A stretch of DNA of 64,000 nucleotides from contig NZ_CP151951.1 of assembly GCF_038592985.1 (NCBI RefSeq), positions 2,223,001-2,287,000 of the forward strand, given 5' to 3'. Below, piece by piece: positions 9,716-18,584 of the stretch. The notes beneath the pieces were generated by a model. The model made no database searches. It worked only from the letters and a program-made list of their open reading frames with translations, and had not been told where the DNA came from. Source of the DNA: Paenibacillus sp. FSL R10-2782. Lineage in GTDB: Bacteria > Bacillota > Bacilli > Paenibacillales > Paenibacillaceae. Every line of letters starts with the position of its first letter. The first letter of the stretch is position 1. The position numbers and the translations under genes are program-made.

Positions 9716-9744
9716 TTGACATGCGTTTTGCACCATATTATACT
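9716..9744 (+). promoter_or_regulatory. Strong sigma-A promoter for pgsA
   Basis: TTGACA (9716-9721), 17-bp spacer, TATACT (9739-9744). This gives a leader of about 110 nt before pgsA. No structured element was recognised in the leader. Confidence 0.75.
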
Positions 9745-9863
9745 TGTAACGAAAATGCAGATGATCAGGTGTATAGCGGTATTCAAAACGATTTACATAG
9801 GATTGAATTCAATCCGAAAACTGCCATTTTTAATCAAGTACGATAATCAGGGGAGAGTGTGTT

Positions 9864-10451
9864 GTGAATTTACCCAACAGAATTACAATAACGCGGATTT
9901 GCCTCATCCCGGTAATGATGCTGGCCTTGCTGGTGGATTTTGATTTCTATCCGCCGCCGATTGAGATCGGAGCTTTTGAGCTGCCGTATAATCAGTTGAT
10001 TGCGGCTATCATTTTCCTCATAGCCGCCAGCACGGATGGCCTTGACGGATACTTGGCCCGTAAAAATAACATGGTCACCAACTTGGGGAAATTACTGGAC
10101 CCTCTTGCGGATAAGCTTCTGGTAACTGCTATTTTGGTTTCTTTGGTGGAAATGGGCAAAATTGATTCGTGGATTGTTGTTGTCATTGTTAGCCGTGAGT
10201 TTGCGGTTACTGGTCTGCGTCAGATTGCTTTATTGGATGGCTCTGTGGTCGCTGCAAGCAACTGGGGCAAATTAAAGACCATTATCCAGATCGTTGCCAT
10301 TGTAGCGTTACTCATTAATAACTTCCCGTTTGTTTTTCTGGGTATTCCGTTTGATTTAATAACGATATGGGCCGCTGTGTTGATCACCATTTATTCGGGT
10401 ATTGATTACTTTGTAAAGAATATCCATTTGCTGAGTTCCTCCAAAGTTTAA
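9864..10451 (+). CDS. pgsA: CDP-diacylglycerol-glycerol-3-phosphate 3-phosphatidyltransferase
   Basis: Integral membrane enzyme making phosphatidylglycerol phosphate from CDP-diacylglycerol and glycerol-3-phosphate, the committed step to phosphatidylglycerol and cardiolipin. 195 residues with several membrane helices. The CDP-alcohol phosphotransferase signature DG-x2-AR-x8-G-x3-D-x3-D is present as DGLDGYLARKNN then GKLLDPLADK (about residues 54-80). GTG 9864 has GGGGAGA upstream. Position before cinA-recA matches B. subtilis. Confidence 0.95.
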   Translation: MNLPNRITITRICLIPVMMLALLVDFDFYPPPIEIGAFELPYNQLIAAIIFLIAASTDGLDGYLARKNNMVTNLGKLLDPLADKLLVTAILVSLVEMGKIDSWIVVVIVSREFAVTGLRQIALLDGSVVAASNWGKLKTIIQIVAIVALLINNFPFVFLGIPFDLITIWAAVLITIYSGIDYFVKNIHLLSSSKV

Positions 10452-10468
10452 CAGGATAAATTTTATGG

Positions 10469-10505
10469 AAACAGCAATAGGGACTAAACTTATTGCTGTT
10501 TCTTT
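10469..10505 (+). terminator. Terminator after pgsA
   Basis: AAACAGCAATA (10469-10479) pairs perfectly with TATTGCTGTTT (10491-10501), followed by CTTTT. Confidence 0.75.
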
Positions 10506-10547
10506 TACATAATTCTCACAACATTCGCTCTACAGGAGGCAGAAACG

Positions 10548-11819
10548 ATGAAAGCTGAAATCATCGCAGTAGGAACTGAATTATTGCTCGGACAAATTGT
10601 GAATACGAATGCCCAATATTTGTCACAAGAGTTGGCTACGATTGGGATTGATGTATATTTTCAGACGGTTGTTGGCGATAACATGGATCGGCTTCAGGAA
10701 GCGGTGCGTCTGGCTCAGAAGCGTGCGGATATTATTTTGTTCTCGGGCGGTTTGGGACCGACTCAGGATGATTTGACGAAAGATGCAATCGCCGCTGTGC
10801 TGGGGCGTAAATTGCATATAGACCGTCTCGCTATGGATAAGCTGGAACAGTTTTTCCGTAATCGCGGGGTAGAAATGACCGAAAATAATCGGCGTCAAGC
10901 GCTTTCCATTGAAGGGGCTACCCCGCTTGGAAATGAGACAGGTCTGGCTGTGGGCGATGCGATTGCACAGAATGGTAAATATTATGTGGTTTTGCCTGGA
11001 CCGCCGAAGGAACTCAAGCCGATGTTTGAGAATCAGGCAAAACCTTGGTTGCTCCAGCAAGCACTGAGCGGTGAGGAGCTGCCGATTTATTCAAAAATGC
11101 TAAAGTTTGCAGGAATCGGTGAGTCAGCTCTCGAAACCCGCTTATTGGATCTGATCCAATCACAGACAGACCCGACGATTGCTCCTTATGCCAAGGAGGG
11201 AGAGGTCACAATCCGTATATCCACCAAGGCGGCCAGCGAGAGCGAGGCACTGGTCAAGCTTGGGGCTACGGAAGCAGAAATTCAACAGCGTCTTTCGGAA
11301 TACATGTATGCGAGCGAGGATGTCCCGCTGGAGAAGGTTATTGTGGATTTGATGTCCGATCGCGGACTGACTGTTAGCGCGGCGGAAAGCTGCACAGGTG
11401 GAATGCTAATGGAGCATATCACTTCTGTCCCGGGTAGTGCAGCTATGTTTCAGGGAGGTATCGTGTGTTATTCCAATGAAATGAAGAAGAAGCTGCTCAA
11501 CGTGCCACATGATTATCTGGAGGGGGACAATGCGCCCGGCGCAGTAAGCGAGGAGGTAGCTCTTGTACTTGCGGAGCAGGCAAGAATGGTCACGGACAGT
11601 GATTTTGGGCTCTCGGTTACTGGTGTAGCTGGGCCAGGATATTCTGAGCGGAAGCCGGTTGGTCTGGTTTATATCGGTATTGCTGAGCGCGACAAAGAAA
11701 CTGAGGTATACGAGCTGAAACTGAGCGGGAATCGTGAAACGATCCGCCTGCGGTCTGTTAAGGCAATCCTGTACAGATTATGGCGCAGACTGGCGGAAAA
11801 TGAGCAGCACTCTTTATGA
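10548..11819 (+). CDS. cinA: CinA competence/damage-inducible protein
   Basis: 423 residues, full-length CinA: an N-terminal MoCF-biosynthesis-like domain (about 1-170, AVGTELLLGQIVNTNAQYLS and FSGGLGPTQDD) and a C-terminal CinA_C domain (about 255-420, VSAAESCTGGMLMEH and GVAGPG). Family members have ADP-ribose pyrophosphatase and/or NMN deamidase activity, so a role in pyridine nucleotide recycling is plausible; cinA precedes recA and is linked with competence in Gram-positives. AGGAGG lies 8 nt before ATG 10548. Unlike some species, it is separated from recA by a terminator and a separate LexA-controlled promoter. Confidence 0.93.
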   Translation: MKAEIIAVGTELLLGQIVNTNAQYLSQELATIGIDVYFQTVVGDNMDRLQEAVRLAQKRADIILFSGGLGPTQDDLTKDAIAAVLGRKLHIDRLAMDKLEQFFRNRGVEMTENNRRQALSIEGATPLGNETGLAVGDAIAQNGKYYVVLPGPPKELKPMFENQAKPWLLQQALSGEELPIYSKMLKFAGIGESALETRLLDLIQSQTDPTIAPYAKEGEVTIRISTKAASESEALVKLGATEAEIQQRLSEYMYASEDVPLEKVIVDLMSDRGLTVSAAESCTGGMLMEHITSVPGSAAMFQGGIVCYSNEMKKKLLNVPHDYLEGDNAPGAVSEEVALVLAEQARMVTDSDFGLSVTGVAGPGYSERKPVGLVYIGIAERDKETEVYELKLSGNRETIRLRSVKAILYRLWRRLAENEQHSL

Positions 11820-11889
11820 GTTGTATCCGACGCGAGTTTTCATAGAGTTGTTTTAGATAAACGATTAATGATATAATCATATTATCGGA

Positions 11890-11929
11890 AGAACCGTTGC
11901 AAAAGCCTTTTTGCCTGCGGTTCTTTTTT
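11890..11929 (+). terminator. Terminator between cinA and recA
   Basis: AGAACCG and CGGTTCT arms around an inner AAAAG/CTTTT stem, followed by six T. It lies upstream of the recA promoter. Confidence 0.7.
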
Positions 11930-11979
11930 GATTTATGAGACAAATGGAAGTATAAAAGAGAACTGACTAACAAAAAAAA

Positions 11980-11993
11980 CGAATGTATGTTCG
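11980..11993 (+). promoter_or_regulatory. LexA (DinR) SOS box of recA
   Basis: CGAATGTATGTTCG matches 12 of 14 bases of the B. subtilis-type palindrome CGAACATATGTTCG. It ends 9 bp before the recA -35 element, so LexA could block polymerase there. Confidence 0.85.
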
Positions 11994-12002
11994 AAAAAAT
12001 GC

Positions 12003-12031
12003 TTGGCAAGCGTGTCAAAACAAGGTATTAT
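12003..12031 (+). promoter_or_regulatory. recA sigma-A promoter
   Basis: TTGGCA (12003-12008), 17-bp spacer, TATTAT (12026-12031), directly downstream of the SOS box. The TTG inside this -35 box also opens a longer recA frame, which therefore cannot be the true start. Confidence 0.8.
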
Positions 12032-12062
12032 TAAAGTACAAACAACGAAGGATGTGAGTTTA

Positions 12063-13124
12063 TTGTCAGATCGTCGTGCTGCGCTGGATATGGCGCTCCG
12101 TCAAATAGAAAAGCAATTCGGTAAAGGTTCCATTATGAAGTTAGGTGAGTCCACACATATGCAAGTGGAAACCTCTCCCAGTGGTTCGATTGCTTTGGAT
12201 ATTGCGTTAGGAACGGGCGGCTTCCCGAGAGGCCGAGTTATTGAAATATATGGACCGGAATCGTCTGGTAAAACGACAGTAGCACTTCATGCTATCGCAG
12301 AGGTACAAAAAGCAGGCGGACAAGCCGCCTTTATCGACGCCGAGCATGCGCTTGATCCGTCGTATGCCAGCAAGTTGGGTGTTAATATTGATGAGCTGTT
12401 ACTATCGCAGCCAGATACAGGGGAGCAGGCACTTGAGATTGCCGAAGCGCTTGTACGTAGTGGGGCAGTGGATATTGTTGTTGTTGACTCTGTAGCAGCA
12501 CTTGTGCCGAAGGCGGAGATTGAAGGAGAGATGGGAGATTCCCACGTTGGTCTTCAAGCCCGTTTGATGTCACAGGCATTGCGTAAGCTGTCCGGTGCTA
12601 TTAACAAGTCGAAAACGATTGCTATCTTTATTAACCAATTGCGTGAAAAAGTAGGCGTTATGTTCGGTAATCCTGAAACGACACCAGGCGGACGTGCTCT
12701 GAAATTTTACTCCACTGTACGTTTGGATGTCCGTCGTATTGAGAGCTTGAAAATGGGGAACGACATTGTAGGTAACCGCACACGTATTAAAGTAGTGAAG
12801 AACAAGGTGGCACCTCCTTTCCGCCAGGCCGAGGTGGATATTATGTACGGCGAAGGCATCTCCAGAGAAGGCAGCTTGATCGACATTGGTACAGAGCATG
12901 ACATTGTTGACAAGAGCGGAGCCTGGTATTCTTATGAAGGTGAGCGACTCGGTCAGGGACGTGAAAATGCAAAGCAATTTTTGAAGGAAAATCCGAACAT
13001 TGCTAGTACGATCGAGCAAAAAATTCGTGTGGCCAGCAATCTGATTACGACGGTAGCTCCCCCGACAGAAGAAGAGTTGGCACAGCAAGCCAAGGAAGAG
13101 CAGGAATTGCTGGAGCTTGAATAA
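12063..13124 (+). CDS. recA: Recombinase RecA
   Basis: Central recombinase: forms filaments on single-stranded DNA, catalyses strand exchange and triggers LexA cleavage. The chosen start, TTG 12063, gives 353 residues beginning [19 protein letters not shown], matching the conserved RecA N-terminus, with AAGGATGTGAG just upstream. Walker [10 protein letters not shown] is at about residues 66-74, Walker [10 protein letters not shown] about 140-148, and DNA loop L2 ([16 protein letters not shown]) about 202-217. The short acidic tail (EEQELLELE) is normal. SOS box and promoter lie immediately upstream; recX follows after a terminator. Confidence 0.97.
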   Translation: MSDRRAALDMALRQIEKQFGKGSIMKLGESTHMQVETSPSGSIALDIALGTGGFPRGRVIEIYGPESSGKTTVALHAIAEVQKAGGQAAFIDAEHALDPSYASKLGVNIDELLLSQPDTGEQALEIAEALVRSGAVDIVVVDSVAALVPKAEIEGEMGDSHVGLQARLMSQALRKLSGAINKSKTIAIFINQLREKVGVMFGNPETTPGGRALKFYSTVRLDVRRIESLKMGNDIVGNRTRIKVVKNKVAPPFRQAEVDIMYGEGISREGSLIDIGTEHDIVDKSGAWYSYEGERLGQGRENAKQFLKENPNIASTIEQKIRVASNLITTVAPPTEEELAQQAKEEQELLELE

Positions 13125-13195
13125 AGCTTAGTTAATGCCTGGTTTGTGAATGAAGCCGGGGTTATGGCACAGTCCGTTTGAATAGCATGATTCTG

Positions 13196-13225
13196 ATGCC
13201 CTGCACAGTTGTGCAGGGCATTTTT
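13196..13225 (+). terminator. Terminator after recA
   Basis: ATGCCCTGCAC and GTGCAGGGCAT form a perfect 11-bp stem with an AGTT loop, followed by TTTT. Confidence 0.9.
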
Positions 13226-13319
13226 GCATCGAATATGGCCTAGTGTTAGCTGACATTTTACTGATGCGTGGCGGGCGTTCTCGGCTTGCCTTCGTGAATA
13301 TCAAAGTGAGGGAAGCACA

Positions 13320-14069
13320 TTGCAATTGGAAGATGAAGGTGGACATATTTCGAAAGAAGATAAGCAGCAAGGTATTTTCCTTTTTCCCGATCATGAGGAA
13401 TTGATGATTACGAGGGTGGAACAGGGACAGGGCAGGAAACGCGGAAGATACACGATTCATTTTGGTCCGTATTCATTGTCCATACTGGAAGATGTAATGA
13501 TCAAGTTCAATATGTTCAAGGGAACGACTTTTGTCAAAAAGGAACTGGAAGAAATCGTTCTGGCGGACGAAAAGCAACAGGCGTATGTGCAGGCACTTCG
13601 TTATTTGGGACGAAAGCCGCGTACACGTCAGGAGATTGAGCAGCGTTTGACGCAAAAGGAAATGGGTCAAGCTGTAATTGCTGAGGTGTTGGACCGTCTG
13701 GAGTGGGAACAACTTGTGGATGACGATCTGTACGCCCGTCAGTGGGCAAGGCAACGCATAACGAGCCAACGGAAGGGGAAGATGTGGGTAAGGCAGGAAC
13801 TGCGTCAAAAGGGCATTTCTAAAGCCTCTATCGGGGAAGCTTTAGGTGAGGTCAGCGATCAGGAGGAATGGGAGAGTGCTTTGATAGTCGGACGCAAGAA
13901 ATGGAATCAGGTGCGTGGAGATATAATGGAGAAAAAACGGAAAACGTACCCCTTTCTCATGAGACGCGGGTACTCGGGGGATATGACACGCCGCGTAGTT
14001 AATCATCTTACAATGGCCGAGCAAGACGGGGCTTCCGATGACGAGGAATTATCACTGTGGGATGAATAG
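13320..14069 (+). CDS. recX: Regulatory protein RecX
   Basis: RecA modulator that caps or destabilises RecA filaments. 249 residues, with tandem three-helix RecX repeats (ALRYLGRKPRTRQEIEQRL, then LEWEQLVDDDLYARQWARQR and RQELRQKGISKASIGEAL) from about residue 75 on. The N-terminal 70 residues are a short beta-rich extension often seen in Firmicutes RecX. TTG 13320 follows GTGAGGGA. It lies downstream of recA but beyond a terminator, so expression is at least partly independent. Confidence 0.88.
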   Translation: MQLEDEGGHISKEDKQQGIFLFPDHEELMITRVEQGQGRKRGRYTIHFGPYSLSILEDVMIKFNMFKGTTFVKKELEEIVLADEKQQAYVQALRYLGRKPRTRQEIEQRLTQKEMGQAVIAEVLDRLEWEQLVDDDLYARQWARQRITSQRKGKMWVRQELRQKGISKASIGEALGEVSDQEEWESALIVGRKKWNQVRGDIMEKKRKTYPFLMRRGYSGDMTRRVVNHLTMAEQDGASDDEELSLWDE

Positions 14070-14168
14070 CTTCAAACAGCCGGGCATCCATTAGCTGGCA
14101 TAGGCGAACAGGATGAGCTGGTTATCACATGGAAAGCCACATGGTAATCTACTAAAGTTTGCATTCCC

Positions 14169-14198
14169 TTGACAATGCCATTTGTCAAATAATAAAAT
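14169..14198 (+). promoter_or_regulatory. Promoter upstream of rny with dyad over the -35 box
   Basis: TTGACA (14169-14174), 18-bp spacer, TAAAAT (14193-14198). The -35 box is the left arm of a perfect 7-bp inverted repeat TTGACAA/TTGTCAA (14169-14175 and 14182-14188). About 240 nt separate this from the rny start. The rest of the 14070-14442 gap holds only small hairpins (CCAAGG-AATG-CCTTGG at 14402-14417). Confidence 0.55.
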
Positions 14199-14442
14199 AT
14201 ATATGAAACGATGCTTGTGGAACACCCTTTTTCCTTCCAAAAAAGTGGAGTCCATGGGTACGTTCTCATCGCCAAATAACAAGTGATGCCGCTATGCCAG
14301 GCGGAATTGTACATGTGAAAGCATGTGCATATGAAATGAAACGGCTGCGTGCCGTTATCTTAGTTTGACGATCAAAGCTAATGTGACAATTGCAAAAAGT
14401 CCCAAGGAATGCCTTGGAGGAACCAACGAGGAGGTGAACAGT

Positions 14443-15990
14443 ATGATGATGACTGCGATCTGGTTCGTTCTCGTTGCTGTAGCCGCGTTATTCTTTGGGT
14501 TCGGGATTGGTTATTTTATTCGCAAATCTATTGCAGAAGCTAAAATCTCCAGTGCGGAAGAAGCTGCCGCGCAAATCGTGGAGAACGCGAAAAAAGAGGC
14601 AGAAGCGCTGAAGAAGGAAACGGTATTGGAAGCGAAAGATGAAATTCACCGCATCCGTGCCGAAGCTGAAAAGGAAACTCGTGAGCGTCGTAATGAAATT
14701 CAACGGCAGGAACGAAGACTGCTGCAAAAAGAAGAATCGCTGGATAAAAAATTGGAATCGCTGGAACGTAAAGAAGAACAAGTGGCCAACAAAGAGAAAC
14801 GAATTGATGAAACCCAGCAGCAGATTGATTTGATTTACAAGAGTCAGGTAACTGAGCTGGAGCGTATTTCCAATCTGACGACAGAAGATGCGAGAAGTAT
14901 TATTCTGTCCAACGTAGAACAGGAAGTACGTCATGAAACCGCTCAGATGATTAAGGAAATTGAGCAGCAGGCTAAAGAGGAAGCGGACAAAAAGTCTCGT
15001 GAAATCATCACACTGGCCATCCAACGCTGTGCGGCGGACCATGTAGCGGAAACGACGGTTTCCGTGGTTACGTTGCCGAACGAAGAAATGAAAGGCCGGA
15101 TTATCGGACGTGAAGGCCGTAATATCCGTGCGCTTGAAACCCTTACGGGAATTGACCTCATTATTGATGATACGCCGGAAGCAGTTATTTTGTCCGGATT
15201 TGATCCGATTCGCAGAGAGATTGCGCGTACTGCGCTTGAGAAGCTCGTAGCAGACGGACGGATACATCCGGCTCGTATTGAAGAAATGGTGGAAAAATCC
15301 CGTAAAGAAGTGGATGAACGAATCCGCGAGTATGGCGAACAGGCCACCTTCGAGGTGGGCGTGCATAGCTTGCATCCGGATTTAATCAAGATCCTGGGAC
15401 GTCTCAAGTTCCGTACAAGCTACGGACAGAACGTATTGAAGCACTCGATGGAAGTTGCATACTTGACAGGTCTGATGGCCGGGGAATTGGGCGAGGACGT
15501 TACACTGGCAAGACGGGCAGGGTTGCTGCATGACATCGGGAAGGCGCTGGATCACGAAGTGGAAGGATCACACGTTGAAATTGGCGTGGAACTGGCGAAG
15601 AAGTACAAGGAACACCCGGTTGTCATCAACAGTATTGCTTCACATCACGGCGACTGCGAAGCGACTTCAGTGATTGCCATGCTGGTTGGAGCGGCAGATG
15701 CCTTGTCGGCAGCAAGACCGGGAGCACGGCGTGAAACACTGGAGACGTACATCCGTCGTCTTGAGAAGCTGGAACGCATTTCCGAGTCTTTTGAAGGTGT
15801 GGAAAAATCGTACGCTATTCAAGCTGGACGCGAAGTTCGCGTCATGGTGCAGCCAGAGAAAATTGATGATGCGGAAGCATTCCGACTGGCTCGTGATATA
15901 ACGAAAACGATCGAGAATGAACTGGATTACCCGGGACATATCAAGGTTACCGTCATTCGTGAGACCCGGGCGGTAGAATACGCAAAGTAA
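14443..15990 (+). CDS. rny: Ribonuclease Y
   Basis: Membrane-anchored endoribonuclease that starts mRNA decay. Start ATG 14443 has GAGGAGGTG upstream and gives 515 residues; an in-frame TTG at 14365 would add 26 unsupported residues before the membrane anchor. Domains in order: N-terminal membrane helix (about 2-25), long charged coiled coil (about 30-190), KH RNA-binding domain (about 205-270, [17 protein letters not shown]) and HD phosphohydrolase domain (about 330-430, [10 protein letters not shown] and [12 protein letters not shown]). Order recA-recX-rny-ymdB resembles B. subtilis. The ymcA/ricA gene at 22306 encodes a partner that tunes RNase Y. Confidence 0.96.
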   Translation: MMMTAIWFVLVAVAALFFGFGIGYFIRKSIAEAKISSAEEAAAQIVENAKKEAEALKKETVLEAKDEIHRIRAEAEKETRERRNEIQRQERRLLQKEESLDKKLESLERKEEQVANKEKRIDETQQQIDLIYKSQVTELERISNLTTEDARSIILSNVEQEVRHETAQMIKEIEQQAKEEADKKSREIITLAIQRCAADHVAETTVSVVTLPNEEMKGRIIGREGRNIRALETLTGIDLIIDDTPEAVILSGFDPIRREIARTALEKLVADGRIHPARIEEMVEKSRKEVDERIREYGEQATFEVGVHSLHPDLIKILGRLKFRTSYGQNVLKHSMEVAYLTGLMAGELGEDVTLARRAGLLHDIGKALDHEVEGSHVEIGVELAKKYKEHPVVINSIASHHGDCEATSVIAMLVGAADALSAARPGARRETLETYIRRLEKLERISESFEGVEKSYAIQAGREVRVMVQPEKIDDAEAFRLARDITKTIENELDYPGHIKVTVIRETRAVEYAK

Positions 15991-16001
15991 AGTAATTTAA
16001 C

Positions 16002-16035
16002 GAAAAGTGGCCGCTGTGTGTAGGGCCACTTTTCA
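16002..16035 (+). terminator. Terminator after rny
   Basis: GAAAAGTGGCC (16002-16012) pairs perfectly with GGCCACTTTTC (16024-16034). It may be partial, since ymdB follows closely with no obvious promoter. Confidence 0.75.
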
Positions 16036-16065
16036 TTATGTAAGGCAGACTAGGGAGGGTTTTCT

Positions 16066-16860
16066 ATCAACGTATTATTTATTGGAGATATTTTCGGTAG
16101 TGTAGGCAGAAAGGCATTAAGGGAAAATCTTCCTTCGCTAAAATCAAAATACAACCCGCATATTATTATCGTGAATGGGGAAAATTCAGCTTCAGGAAGA
16201 GGCATTACTCCAGCCATCGCCAGAGAATTTTTTGATTGGGGCGTACATGGTATTACAATGGGTAATCATACTTGGGACAATAAGGATATATTTGATTTTA
16301 TAGACGATGAGCCACGTATTATACGTCCGGCAAACTTTCCTCCAGGAACGCCGGGGCGAGGCTATACCGTGGTGAAAGGTGGAGGCAAGGAGTTGGCGAT
16401 CGTTAACTTGCAGGGCAGAACCTTTCTGCCGCCCATCGATTGCCCGTTCCGTGCAGCAGATGAGATCGTAGATGATTTGCGCAAGAAGCATAAGCACATT
16501 CTGGTTGATTTTCATGCCGAAGCGACATCGGAAAAAATTGCTATGGGCTGGCATCTAGATGGCCGTGCTTCAATTGTGGTTGGTACACACACCCATGTGC
16601 AGAGCAACGATGAAACGATTTTACCACAAGGAACAGCGTATCAGACAGATGTGGGTATGGTAGGTCCCTATGAAGGAGTACTTGGCATGCAGAGAGACGC
16701 CGTGTTGCAGAAATTTCAGACTCAGCTTCCAGTACGTTTTCAACCGGACAACGGAAAATGGCATTTTCACGCTGTTAGCGTAGAACTGAATGACAACGAC
16801 GGTATGGCGCGTAAAATTCAGAAAATTAGACTCAAAGAAGATGAATGGCGGATGGATTAA
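16066..16860 (+). CDS. ymdB: YmdB metallophosphoesterase, apparent ATC start
   Basis: Calcineurin-like phosphodiesterase (2',3'-cNMP phosphodiesterase in B. subtilis, where it affects biofilm versus motility). Family homology extends upstream of the first standard in-frame start (GTG 16171) to an ATC at 16066: the frame reads INVLFIGDIFGSVGRKAL, with the essential metal ligand Asp in FIGDIFG. TAG at 16051 closes the frame, and no ATG, GTG or TTG lies between it and 16171. GGGAGGG ends 6 nt before the ATC. From ATC the protein has 264 residues, the length of B. subtilis YmdB. Later motifs: GNHTWDNK, DFHAEATSEK, GTHTHVQ. Starting at 16171 would remove metal ligands, so ATC initiation is the best reading. 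Confidence 0.85.
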   Translation: MNVLFIGDIFGSVGRKALRENLPSLKSKYNPHIIIVNGENSASGRGITPAIAREFFDWGVHGITMGNHTWDNKDIFDFIDDEPRIIRPANFPPGTPGRGYTVVKGGGKELAIVNLQGRTFLPPIDCPFRAADEIVDDLRKKHKHILVDFHAEATSEKIAMGWHLDGRASIVVGTHTHVQSNDETILPQGTAYQTDVGMVGPYEGVLGMQRDAVLQKFQTQLPVRFQPDNGKWHFHAVSVELNDNDGMARKIQKIRLKEDEWRMD

Positions 16861-16911
16861 CCTTTTTTGGATATTGCTTTAGGAAAGAATAAGGAAAACT
16901 GTCATCAAAAA

Positions 16912-16940
16912 GCAGGAATTTTTTGCTGACCCTCGAATAA
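16912..16940 (+). promoter_or_regulatory. Sigma-H promoter of spoVS
   Basis: GCAGGAATT (16912-16920) and GAATAA (16935-16940) with 14 bp between AGGAATT and GAAT match the sigma-H consensus (RnAGGAWWW, 11-12 bp, RnnGAAT) except for the R before GAAT. spoVS of B. subtilis is sigma-H dependent. Confidence 0.7.
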
Positions 16941-16990
16941 CATCTAATAGTGGAATCAAACCATCATCATTCCCAGGGGAGGTACTTACT

Positions 16991-17251
16991 ATGGATGTAT
17001 TAAAAGTATCAGCAAAATCCAATCCCAATTCAGTTGCAGGCGCACTCGCAGGGGTACTGCGTGAACGCGGAAATGCCGAATTGCAGGCGATTGGAGCGGG
17101 TGCACTGAACCAAGCCATTAAAGCTGTAGCCATTGCCCGGGGATTTGTCGCACCAAGCGGAGTGGATTTGATTTGTATTCCTGCTTTTACGGATATTGTT
17201 ATTGACGGAGAAGACCGGACTGCAATCAAGCTGATTGTAGAGCCAAGATAA
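16991..17251 (+). CDS. spoVS: Stage V sporulation protein S
   Basis: Small Alba-like protein (86 residues) needed for proper septation and spore coat/cortex development in B. subtilis. The sequence is nearly invariant across spore formers (MDVLKVSAKSNPNSVAGALA, AIGAGALNQAIKAVAIARG). Full length, ATG 16991 with AGGGGAGG upstream. Its own sigma-H promoter and terminator flank it. Position after ymdB is as in B. subtilis. Confidence 0.97.
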   Translation: MDVLKVSAKSNPNSVAGALAGVLRERGNAELQAIGAGALNQAIKAVAIARGFVAPSGVDLICIPAFTDIVIDGEDRTAIKLIVEPR

Positions 17252-17268
17252 TAAATGCTAGTTGCCTG

Positions 17269-17301
17269 AGCCTGTTTACGATGGTGTAAACGGGCTTTTT
17301 T
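17269..17301 (+). terminator. Terminator after spoVS
   Basis: AGCCTGTTTAC and GTAAACGGGCT arms (one G-U pair), followed by TTTTT. Confidence 0.85.
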
Positions 17302-17379
17302 GCATGGAGGTCGCCTGTTATTACATAGATTGTAAGATCAACTTTATCTCGTTGTAATCTATGAATGGAGGTAAGATGC

Positions 17380-18393
17380 ATGAACAGTAAACTACACACG
17401 AAATGGTCGGTTGCCGATTTGCATTGTGATGTGTTGTGTAAGATGCAGCTTAACCCGCAGGTGGATTTCAGTCATCCTTCGCTTGATGTTACAAGAGAGC
17501 GTTTGTTAGAAGGCCATGTGAACTTGCAGACATTCGCTATATATATTTCTCAGGTGCTGGGTACGCCAAGGTTTGAGCATGTCATTCGTCAGGTTGAACT
17601 GTTCAGACAGCATGTGATATCCCCATCTGTCGGGTTGAAGCCGCTATTGTGGAGGGAAGACTTGGAAGAACGTAAGGATACATCAGCGGGACATCTAGAA
17701 GGAAATGGAATAAAACAACTTCAAGAATCACCGTGGGCTCTGCTATCGCTGGAGGGAGTGGGAGCGCTGGAAGGAAATCCGTTTTATGCTGAACTGTGCT
17801 ATGCCTTGGGAATCCGTCTGATCGGGTTGACGTGGAATTATGCAAACTGGGCTGCTGACGGCATTATGGAGCAGAGGGGCGGCGGACTGACTCGCAAGGG
17901 GCATGAGTTGATCAAGCGCTGTAATGAACTAGGTTTGCTACTGGATGTATCGCATTTGTCCGTACAAGGCTTCTGGGAGGTGCTGGAGGAGGCGGCTCAA
18001 CCGCCGATTGCTTCGCACTCCAACGCCTTCGTGGTATGTCCTCACCCACGTAATCTTCGGGATGAACAGATTCGTGCGTTGATCGCGCGTAACGGACGGA
18101 TTGGCTTGACTTTCGTCACGATGTTTCTCAAAGAGCAGGGTACGGTGACGGCTGAGGATTTGTTGCCACACATTGAACATATTTGTTCACTAGGCGGCGA
18201 ACGTCATTTGATGTTCGGATCTGATTTTGACGGTATCGAGCATCATGTGCAAGGGCTGGAGCATCCGGGGAAATATCCGGGTTTTGGAGAACTGCTGATG
18301 AAGCATTATTCCGAGGAACTGGTCAAGGGGTGGCTGGGAGAACATGCGCTGGAATATCTGCAAACGAATCTGCCTTCTAAAATGTCTTTTTAA
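17380..18393 (+). CDS. Membrane dipeptidase (peptidase M19)
   Basis: Zinc-dependent dipeptidase of the renal dipeptidase family, here without signal peptide or membrane segment and probably cytosolic. 337 residues. Metal-site motifs: D-x-H-x-D in ADLHCDVLC (about residue 14), the bridging Glu in LSLEGVGALEG, His residues in LLDVSHLS and IASHSNAF, and FGSDFDGIEH near the C-terminus. Start ATG 17380 with GGAGGTAAG 6-7 nt upstream; the in-frame ATG 17365 overlaps that site. The leader contains an 8-bp inverted repeat CATAGATT/AATCTATG (17324-17331, 17356-17363). Likely handles peptidoglycan or dietary dipeptides. Confidence 0.88.
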   Translation: MNSKLHTKWSVADLHCDVLCKMQLNPQVDFSHPSLDVTRERLLEGHVNLQTFAIYISQVLGTPRFEHVIRQVELFRQHVISPSVGLKPLLWREDLEERKDTSAGHLEGNGIKQLQESPWALLSLEGVGALEGNPFYAELCYALGIRLIGLTWNYANWAADGIMEQRGGGLTRKGHELIKRCNELGLLLDVSHLSVQGFWEVLEEAAQPPIASHSNAFVVCPHPRNLRDEQIRALIARNGRIGLTFVTMFLKEQGTVTAEDLLPHIEHICSLGGERHLMFGSDFDGIEHHVQGLEHPGKYPGFGELLMKHYSEELVKGWLGEHALEYLQTNLPSKMSF

Positions 18394-18434
18394 ATAGCTA
18401 TTTAATAGCAGTTATTTTTGGTTGCTTAATATCC

Positions 18435-18464
18435 TTGACAATGCGAGTTATATTACGAAATAAT
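18435..18464 (+). promoter_or_regulatory. Sigma-A promoter upstream of ltrA
   Basis: TTGACA (18435-18440), 18-bp spacer, AATAAT (18459-18464). Confidence 0.6.
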
Positions 18465-18584
18465 TGGAGCATCCTAGTATTGCATGGTGCTAAAACAACG
18501 CTTGCTGAAATATGACATACCTTGGGGCGAGCCTGACGAGTCACCATGCTGTACCGCCATGTCAGAGGGGAGCTCCATTACATA

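Noticed and set aside
9695..9943. 82-codon ORF before pgsA
   Set aside because: It starts upstream of the TTGACA-17-TATACT promoter, has no ribosome site and runs into pgsA in another frame.
14488..15375. 295-codon open frame antisense to rny
   Set aside because: It is complementary to the conserved coiled-coil and KH coding sequence of rny, Phe/Leu-rich from the Lys/Glu codons opposite, with no ribosome site.
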